From assembly GCA_011330545.1 (NCBI GenBank), contig DRQI01000164.1:1-7027 (forward strand): a stretch of DNA of 7,027 nucleotides. The letters are read 5' to 3'. Positions 1 through 5,047 of the stretch are shown here, piece by piece; position 1 is the first letter of the stretch, and every line of letters begins with the position of its first letter. Made by a program: the position numbers and the translations under genes. This stretch comes from Flavobacteriia bacterium (lineage in GTDB: Bacteria > Bacteroidota > Bacteroidia > Flavobacteriales > Flavobacteriaceae). Below the pieces are notes generated by a model, which saw only the letters and a program-made list of their open reading frames with translations, was not told the DNA's origin and searched no databases.

Positions 1-101
1 AACCCTTCACTAAACCTGCCAACTTAAGCATTGAACTAGATTGTGAAAAGTATAAAAAAGAACATGAAGGTAGTGATGGAAACGAAGACGACACATGGTA
101 A
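1..101 (+). CDS. 3' end of an unidentified gene with an acidic C-terminal tail
   Basis: A reading frame is open from the window edge (first whole codon at position 3) to a TAA at 99-101, giving 32 residues that begin PFTKPANL and end in the acidic stretch EGSDGNEDDTW. The residue mix is protein-like: a short hydrophobic stretch (ANLSIEL), one Cys, a Lys/Glu-rich segment, then a charged hydrophilic tail typical of a disordered C-terminus. There is no start codon or domain in view, so I do not recognise the family and assign no function. It lies 98 bp upstream of the acyl-CoA synthetase on the same strand. The frame is short enough that chance cannot be excluded, but the composition and position make a real gene end more likely. 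Confidence 0.55.
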   Translation, partial: PFTKPANLSIELDCEKYKKEHEGSDGNEDDTW

Positions 102-199
102 CAATCGTTGAACCTGTTTAGATAACGCGATGTTGGCATTACAGAAAAAGGCTATTTTAGTTAGAATAAATTTTAGAAACCAGTATTAAAAGATTTGAA
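102..199. other. intergenic gap before the acyl-CoA synthetase, no clear signal
   Basis: This 98-bp gap is AT-rich, especially after about 140. I see no convincing terminator hairpin for the upstream gene. The only promoter-like string is TAAATTTT at 167-174, one base off the Bacteroidota -7 consensus TAnnTTTG, and I see no good -33 TTTG partner. It is too weak to call as a promoter. Confidence 0.4.
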
Positions 200-2014
200 T
201 TGAAGGCTTTTTGGACACCTACTAGAGAAATAATACAACAAAGCAACATCTATAAAATGATGCAAGGCCATCATTTTACTACCTATGAAGATTTCTGGCA
301 ATGGTCAGTACAACACAAAGAAGATTTCTGGCAAGAAACCGTAGCTAATTTAGGCATACAATTACAACAACCGTTTTCAAGCATTCTCGATATTTCAAAC
401 GGCATAGAGCAACCGCAATGGCTACAAGGAGCCCAATTAAACATTGTTGACAGTTGCTTTCAAAATGATGCTGAGGCAACAGCAGTTATTTTTCAAAAAG
501 AAGGCGGTACCCTTGAAAAAATATCGCAAAAAGGCTTGGAAAACCTAGTCAACAAAATTGCCAATAGTTTACGAAATTTAAACATACAGGTTGGCGATAC
601 CATCGCCATAGATATGCCGATGACTTTAGAAGCCGTAGCTATTTATTTAGCAGCTATCAAAGCCGGAAATCCGGTAGCCACCATCGCAGATAGTTTTACC
701 CCCAATGAAATTTCTGTCCGTTTAAAAATTACCCAGCCCAAAATCATTTTTACACAAGATGTATTGCTAAGAGCCGGAAAAACGCTTCCTTTATATCAAA
801 AAGTAGTAGAAGCTGCGGCACCCAAAGCAGTGGTAATAAAAGCCTCAAATACTGAAATTCAATTGAGGCCTGAAGATATATATTGGGATGATTTTTTATC
901 GGATAAAACCGATTTTAACAGTGTTATCCAATCGCCCGATGATACCATTACCATTTTATTTTCTTCGGGTACCACAGGCGAGCCAAAAGCCATTCCTTGG
1001 ACTCATACAACGCCTATCAAAGGGGCTTCAGACGGATATTATCATCACAATATACAACCCGGCGATGTGGTTTGTTGGCCTACCAATTTAGGCTGGATGA
1101 TGGGGCCTTGGCTTATTTTTGCCGCCTTAATCAACAAAGCATCGATAGCATTATACTACGGAGCACCCATGGGCACCGGGTTCGGTGAATTTGTACAAAA
1201 TGCCAAAGTAACCATGTTGGGAGTGGTACCCAGTATTGTAAAGAATTGGATGAAAACCCGATGCAATGAAAATATGGATTGGAATACCATAAAATGTTTT
1301 AGTTCTACAGGAGAAGTTTCCAATCCGAAAGAAATGGAATATTTAATGCAATTGGCCAATGTCAAACCTGTTATTGAATATTGTGGCGGTACCGAAATAG
1401 GTGGTGGTTATGTTACCAGTACGATGGTACAGCCTAATATTGCCAGTACATTTTCTACGCAAGCCTTAGGTGGCGAATTTGTATTGCTAGATGAAAAACA
1501 TCAACCGGCAACCAAAGGTGAGCTTTTTTTGATTCCGCCTATCATGGGTTTGTCAAATTCATTACTCAACAGAAATCATCACAAGGTTTACTTTGAAGGC
1601 ACTCCAACATTTCGAGGGCAACCACTACGCCGTCATGGCGACCAACTTGAACGGTTAGAAAATGGCTATTACAAAGCTCAAGGAAGAATAGATGATGCCA
1701 TGAACTTAGGGGGCATTAAAGTGAGCTCTGTACAGATAGAAGCTATTGTTAACAGCCTGCCTTTTATAAAAGAAACAGCGGCTATTGCCGTTTCGCCTAG
1801 CGGAGGAGGGCCTAGCTTATTGGTAATTTATTATGTAGAAAAAACAGCTGATTTTTCTGATGAAGAACGATATGCCATGGCCAAAGACAGTATTAAAAAA
1901 CAGTTGAACCCGCTTTTTAAAGTTGCTGATTTGGTAAAAATTAAAGAATTGCCAAGAACGGCATCCGGTAAAGTAATGCGCAGGAAATTACGAGAGATAT
2001 ATGAAAAGCCCTAG
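200..2014 (+). CDS. acetyl-CoA-synthetase-like acyl-CoA ligase (AMP-forming), AAE17/18-like
   Basis: Adenylate-forming enzyme that should activate a carboxylic acid with ATP to an acyl-AMP and then to acyl-CoA in the cytoplasm. Residues 4-55 match the acetyl-CoA synthetase N-terminal cap (FW, SNIY, WSV, DFW). Core motifs follow: the P-loop SSGTTGEPKA at 255-264, YCGGTE at 394-399, HGD at 479-481, the hinge GRIDD at 495-499, GGIK at 504-507, and PRTASGK at 585-591 with the catalytic Lys591. At 604 residues it is shorter than classical Acs (about 650). The P-loop wording GEPKAIPWT recalls plant peroxisomal acyl-activating enzymes 17/18 (from memory). Where Acs has WWQTE, this protein has CGGTE, so the Trp that limits the pocket to acetate is replaced by Gly396; I infer a larger or different acid. 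The start is TTG: no in-frame ATG precedes residue 20, and an ATG start at 257 would remove the conserved FW/SNIY cap. Confidence 0.88.
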   Translation: MKAFWTPTREIIQQSNIYKMMQGHHFTTYEDFWQWSVQHKEDFWQETVANLGIQLQQPFSSILDISNGIEQPQWLQGAQLNIVDSCFQNDAEATAVIFQKEGGTLEKISQKGLENLVNKIANSLRNLNIQVGDTIAIDMPMTLEAVAIYLAAIKAGNPVATIADSFTPNEISVRLKITQPKIIFTQDVLLRAGKTLPLYQKVVEAAAPKAVVIKASNTEIQLRPEDIYWDDFLSDKTDFNSVIQSPDDTITILFSSGTTGEPKAIPWTHTTPIKGASDGYYHHNIQPGDVVCWPTNLGWMMGPWLIFAALINKASIALYYGAPMGTGFGEFVQNAKVTMLGVVPSIVKNWMKTRCNENMDWNTIKCFSSTGEVSNPKEMEYLMQLANVKPVIEYCGGTEIGGGYVTSTMVQPNIASTFSTQALGGEFVLLDEKHQPATKGELFLIPPIMGLSNSLLNRNHHKVYFEGTPTFRGQPLRRHGDQLERLENGYYKAQGRIDDAMNLGGIKVSSVQIEAIVNSLPFIKETAAIAVSPSGGGPSLLVIYYVEKTADFSDEERYAMAKDSIKKQLNPLFKVADLVKIKELPRTASGKVMRRKLREIYEKP

Positions 2015-2030
2015 CTCATAAGTTACTAAT

Positions 2031-2048
2031 CTTTGCGTACTTTGCATA
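2031..2048 (+). promoter_or_regulatory. possible promoter of xth, built on a tandem 9-bp near repeat
   Basis: The string CTTTGCGTA is followed directly by CTTTGCATA (8 of 9 bases identical). TTTGC is the core of the Bacteroidota -7 box (TAnnTTTG). AATCTTTG at 2028-2035 is one base off that consensus, and TACTTTG at 2038-2044 has the right words with one spacer base too few. The position, about 25-40 bp before the xth ATG, suits a promoter with a short leader. There is no strong -33 element, so this is tentative. Confidence 0.35.
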
Positions 2049-2069
2049 AAAATGCTATCAACATAAAAA

Positions 2070-2831
2070 ATGAATATCATCTCATATAATGTAAACGGAA
2101 TAAGGGCAGCACTAAAAAAAGGGTTTAGTGAATGGCTGCAAGCGGCAAATCCTGATGTAATCTGCCTTCAAGAAACCAAAGCACACAAAGAGCAGTTAGA
2201 CCTAAGTATTTTTGAAAAAGCCGGTTATCCTTATCATTATTGGTTTTCGGCACAAAAAAAAGGATATAGCAGTGTTGCGGTGTTGTCAAAAATTGAACCC
2301 AACCATGTTGAATACGGCACAGGCATTGAAACAATGGATTTTGAAGGGCGCAATTTGCGATTGGATTTTGATACGGTTTCGGTAATGAGTTTATATCTTC
2401 CGTCCGGAACCAATGATGCCCGGTTGGATTTTAAACTCAATTATATGGCAGAATTTCTAGAGTATGTAAATACTTTAAAAAAAGAAATTCCGAATTTAGT
2501 GATTTGCGGAGATTATAATATTTGCCACAAAGCGATTGACATTCACAATCCGATAGCCAATAAAAATACTTCAGGGTTTTTACCTGTTGAACGCGAATGG
2601 ATTGGCAAGTTTATGGATAGTGGCTTTATCGATACTTTTAGGCATTTTAACGATGCTCCCCATAATTATAGTTGGTGGAGTTACCGAGCCAATGCCCGAA
2701 ATAATAACAAAGGATGGCGCATCGATTATTGCATGGCTTCGGCACCTTTAAGAGAGCGTTTGAAAAGAGCCTATATTTTACCCGAAGCCAAACATTCTGA
2801 CCATTGCCCTATTGGCGTTGAAATAGTGTAA
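2070..2831 (+). CDS. xth: exodeoxyribonuclease III (AP endonuclease, ExoIII family)
   Basis: Mg-dependent DNA repair nuclease that cuts at abasic sites and degrades 3' ends of duplex DNA in base excision repair. The 253 residues form one complete endonuclease/exonuclease/phosphatase domain of normal length. Visible active-site elements are N7 and N9 in the opening SYNVNGIR, metal ligand E35 in LQETK, Y109 in LYLPSG, D148 and N150 in CGDYN, the WRIDY segment near 222-226, and D244-H245 in SDHCPI at the C-terminus. These match the E. coli ExoIII catalytic set (Glu34, Tyr109, Asp151, Asn153, Asp258, His259). The ATG at 2070 follows an A-rich leader and is the only start that keeps the conserved N-terminal strand. 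It lies 55 bp after the synthetase gene on the same strand, with a possible promoter of its own in the gap. Confidence 0.95.
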   Translation: MNIISYNVNGIRAALKKGFSEWLQAANPDVICLQETKAHKEQLDLSIFEKAGYPYHYWFSAQKKGYSSVAVLSKIEPNHVEYGTGIETMDFEGRNLRLDFDTVSVMSLYLPSGTNDARLDFKLNYMAEFLEYVNTLKKEIPNLVICGDYNICHKAIDIHNPIANKNTSGFLPVEREWIGKFMDSGFIDTFRHFNDAPHNYSWWSYRANARNNNKGWRIDYCMASAPLRERLKRAYILPEAKHSDHCPIGVEIV

Positions 2832-2836
2832 TGTTT

Positions 2837-2861
2837 GAAGACGGAAGCACGAAGACAGAAG
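2837..2861. repeat. short tandem near repeat GAAGAC(G/A)GAAG
   Basis: GAAGACGGAAG at 2837-2847 recurs as GAAGACAGAAG at 2851-2861 (10 of 11 identical), with CAC between them. The pair lies in the 66-bp gap between xth and the OmpA-like gene, starting just after the xth stop. The purine-rich wording resembles the GAAG-type degenerate repeats I recall between genes in flavobacterial genomes; that link is from memory and unproven here. The rest of the gap is AT-rich leader with no clear terminator. Confidence 0.5.
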
Positions 2862-2897
2862 TTTCTCGTTTAATTACAATTTTAAAAAAATAGTATT

Positions 2898-3848
2898 ATG
2901 AAAAAAATAGTTTTAATTATCCTGACACTAAGCCTGGTTACTTCTTGTGTTACAAAAAAAGTATACACTGAATTAGAGGAAAAGTACAATAAATTAAAAG
3001 ATAATAATTCGTCGTTATTTGGCGAAAATCAAGACTTAATCGCCAAGAAAAAAGAACTGGAAGAAAGTAAGCTAGCATTAGAAGCAGAAATTGGAAAACT
3101 GTCTAGTGAAAAAGGAAAATTAGCCAATGCTGTTGATCAGTTAGAAGACAAAAAAACCAGGCTTGAAAAAGAATATGATGCACTCTCACAATTAAGTGCC
3201 GAGCAATTGTCTGAAAAAGAAAAACAGAACCGGCAATTACTGGTACAACTTCAAGAAAAAGAGTCAACATTAGCCCTAGAAAGTGCCCGTTTAGAAAAAC
3301 TACAAAAAGAGTTGGATGCCCGTTCAAAGCGCGTTGATGAACTAGAGGGTTTGATTGCTGCCAAAGAGGCCAAAATGCAACAACTAAAAGATGCCGTTTC
3401 GGCAGCCTTACAAGGTTTTGAAGGCAAGGGCTTAACGGTAGAACGCAAAAACGGCAAAGTATATGTTTCTATGGAAAATAAATTATTGTTTAGCTCGGGT
3501 AGTTGGGCGGTTGGCAGCCAAGGGCGTAATGCGGTGGTAAATTTAGCGGGGGTATTACGTGAAAATCCTGATATTAATGTATTGATAGAGGGGCATACTG
3601 ATAATGTGCCTTATAGCGGTAAAGGCGCGGTAACTGACAACTGGGATTTGTCTACCAAACGCGCTACGGCCATTGTACGTATTTTAGTAACGCACCATGT
3701 CAACCCCAAGCAAATAACGGCGGCAGGACGTAGTAAATATGTGCCCGTTGCCAGTAATGCTTCGGCAGCAGGAAAAGCCAAAAACAGGCGTATTGAAATT
3801 ATTTTAGCGCCTAATTTGGATGCTATTAATGAGTTGTTGGAAGAGTAA
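2898..3848 (+). CDS. OmpA-family lipoprotein with long coiled coil
   Basis: Predicted outer-membrane lipoprotein that tethers the envelope to peptidoglycan. Residues 1-16 are a short lipoprotein signal (MKK, hydrophobic run, then LVTSC) with Cys17 as the lipidation site. Residues about 22-167 are rich in Glu, Lys, Leu and Gln with heptad-like spacing, predicting a long alpha-helical coiled coil. Residues about 185-305 form an OmpA C-terminal domain: the LLFSSGS strand, GHTDN at 232-236, LSTKRA at 251-256, GRSKY at 277-281 and NRRIEI at 296-301. Asp235 and Arg255 correspond to the pair that grips diaminopimelate in Acinetobacter OmpA. There is no beta-barrel; the helix probably acts as a periplasmic spacer. 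The ATG at 2898 immediately precedes the signal peptide. The gene converges with rlmN, 101 bp away. Family assignment is firm; the specific role in this organism is unknown. Confidence 0.9.
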   Translation: MKKIVLIILTLSLVTSCVTKKVYTELEEKYNKLKDNNSSLFGENQDLIAKKKELEESKLALEAEIGKLSSEKGKLANAVDQLEDKKTRLEKEYDALSQLSAEQLSEKEKQNRQLLVQLQEKESTLALESARLEKLQKELDARSKRVDELEGLIAAKEAKMQQLKDAVSAALQGFEGKGLTVERKNGKVYVSMENKLLFSSGSWAVGSQGRNAVVNLAGVLRENPDINVLIEGHTDNVPYSGKGAVTDNWDLSTKRATAIVRILVTHHVNPKQITAAGRSKYVPVASNASAAGKAKNRRIEIILAPNLDAINELLEE

Positions 3849-3864
3849 TAAACGAACGAAACCT

Positions 3865-3897
3865 AACCCTTCCAGCGTTTTAAACGCTAGAAGGGTT
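3865..3897. terminator. long hairpin between convergent genes, probable bidirectional terminator
   Basis: Left arm AACCCTTCCAGCGTTT (3865-3880) pairs with right arm AAACGCTAGAAGGGTT (3882-3897): 15 of 16 positions are complementary, with T3881 at the centre so that the innermost pairs would open as the loop. The one mismatch is C3873 opposite A3889 in the plus-strand RNA; in the minus-strand RNA the same pair becomes G-U, so the stem is fully paired. It lies 16 bp after the OmpA-like stop and 52 bp after the rlmN stop. Neither side has a strong U run, so termination is inferred from position and stem. It could also be a copy of a dispersed palindromic element. Confidence 0.55.
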
Positions 3898-3949
3898 TAA
3901 AGTAGTGAATTGGGTAAAACTTCATTTTTCGACAAATACAATTGGAAAT

Positions 3950-4990
3950 TTAACCTATTTTATTCGCTAACTGCCCACAGGCGGCATCAATATCTTTACC
4001 CCTACTTCGGCGTACATTTACCACAATGCGGTTTGCCTCTAATGTTTTTACATAATGCTGTATCGTTTCGGGAGAAGCCTGTTGAAATCCATCAGCATCA
4101 ATGGCATTGTATTCTATTAAATTTACTTTAGACGGCACTTGTTTACAGTAGTTTACCAAGGCGTCAATATCTTGTTGGGTATCGTTAATACCTTTCCAAA
4201 CCACATATTCAAAAGTAATGATACGTTGGGTGCCGGCGTACCAATAGTGAAGCGATTCTAATAGTGCTGCCAAATTGCTTTTTTTATTGATGGGCATCAT
4301 CTTAGAGCGGACTTCATCAATGGCCGAATGTAAGGATACTGCCAACTTAAACTTTACGCCATCGTCGGCTAACTTTTTAATCATTTTCGGAATACCGACA
4401 GTAGACAATGTAATTCTCCGCGGTGACATTTCTAAGCCTTCGTCTGAAGTGATTTTATCAATAGCGGCAAGTACATTTTTATAGTTGAGCAACGGCTCTC
4501 CCATCCCCATAAAAACAATATTTGATAGTTTATGGTTGTGATAAAGCCTACTCTGCTTATCAATTTCTACTACTTGGTCATAAATTTCATCGGGATTTAA
4601 ATTCCGCATCCGTTTCAAACGGGCGGTAGCACAAAAAGTACAATCTAAACTACAGCCCACTTGACTCGAAACGCAGGCCGTAGTTCTGGTATCTGTTGGA
4701 ATCAATACCGATTCAACTAATAAATTATCGTATAGTTTAATAGCGTTTTTAATGGTACCGTCATTTGAGCGTTGCATATGATGTACTTTTATATGATTGA
4801 TGACAAAGTTTTCATCAAGCATGGCTCTGGTTTCTTTTGATAAATTGGTCATGGCATCAAAAGAATGTACGGCTTTATGCCATAGCCATTCATATACTTG
4901 GTTTCCTCGAAAGGCTTTATCGCCATTTTCAGTAAAAAATAAGCGTAATTGCTCTTTTGTTAGGGCACGTATGTCTTGTTTTGTTAGCAT
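3950..4990 (-). CDS. rlmN: dual-specificity 23S rRNA/tRNA adenine C2-methyltransferase RlmN
   Basis: Radical-SAM enzyme that methylates C2 of A2503 in 23S rRNA and, in E. coli, of A37 in several tRNAs, tuning ribosome accuracy and peptidyl-transferase function. In the 346 residues the N-terminal accessory domain (about 1-85) precedes the radical-SAM barrel. The 4Fe-4S ligands are C113, C117 and C120 in GCSLDCTFC. The two mechanistic cysteines are C106 (seven residues before the cluster, as in E. coli Cys118) and C338 in DAACGQ near the C-terminus (as in Cys355). MGMGEPL at 161-167 is the SAM-binding GEP motif, and RRITLSTVG at 191-199 is family-typical. Both mechanistic cysteines support RlmN; Cfr, which methylates C8 of the same base, is a close relative, but the overall wording is RlmN-like. 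The ATG is at 4988-4990. The gene follows the protease on the same strand, with a terminator between them. Confidence 0.95.
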   Translation of the reverse strand: MLTKQDIRALTKEQLRLFFTENGDKAFRGNQVYEWLWHKAVHSFDAMTNLSKETRAMLDENFVINHIKVHHMQRSNDGTIKNAIKLYDNLLVESVLIPTDTRTTACVSSQVGCSLDCTFCATARLKRMRNLNPDEIYDQVVEIDKQSRLYHNHKLSNIVFMGMGEPLLNYKNVLAAIDKITSDEGLEMSPRRITLSTVGIPKMIKKLADDGVKFKLAVSLHSAIDEVRSKMMPINKKSNLAALLESLHYWYAGTQRIITFEYVVWKGINDTQQDIDALVNYCKQVPSKVNLIEYNAIDADGFQQASPETIQHYVKTLEANRIVVNVRRSRGKDIDAACGQLANKIG

Positions 4991-4997
4991 TTGTTAT

Positions 4998-5022
4998 AAA
5001 AAAAGCCCTGCTAGAACAGGGC
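4998..5022 (-). terminator. intrinsic terminator of the secreted protease gene
   Basis: Read on the minus strand, GCCCTG, a six-base loop TTCTAG and CAGGGC form a GC-rich 6-bp stem (5022 down to 5005) followed directly by seven T (5004 down to 4998). This is a textbook rho-independent terminator, directional for the minus strand because the plus strand has no T run after the stem. It begins 25 bp after the protease stop and its T run ends 7 bp before the rlmN ATG. Confidence 0.88.
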
Positions 5023-5047
5023 AAAATCAGTTCATCGTTTTACTTAT

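Noticed and set aside
888..1365. Three frames of 63-69 codons overlapping the synthetase
   Set aside because: They lie within its conserved core motifs in other frames and have no independent support.
2052..2066. Four-codon upstream ORF (ATG CTA TCA ACA TAA) before xth
   Set aside because: It is too short and unsupported to call a regulatory leader peptide; one such frame is expected by chance in AT-rich DNA.
2830..2837. AATGTTTG just after xth as a -7 promoter box for the OmpA-like gene
   Set aside because: It is one base off TAnnTTTG, lacks a -33 TTTG at proper spacing, and would give a long leader; not strong enough to annotate.
3103..3457. Two minus-strand frames inside the OmpA-like gene
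   Set aside because: They arise from the skewed codon content of the coiled-coil region; no start context or motif supports them.
200..3848. The three plus-strand genes as a functional operon or novel system
   Set aside because: Their functions are unrelated housekeeping roles, the gaps are 55-66 bp with no overlap, and a possible internal promoter is present; simple adjacency explains the layout.
3950..4990. Possibility that the radical-SAM gene is cfr (C8 methylation, antibiotic resistance)
   Set aside because: Both enzymes share the cysteine pattern, but the length, overall motif wording and housekeeping context fit RlmN, and nothing suggests mobility.
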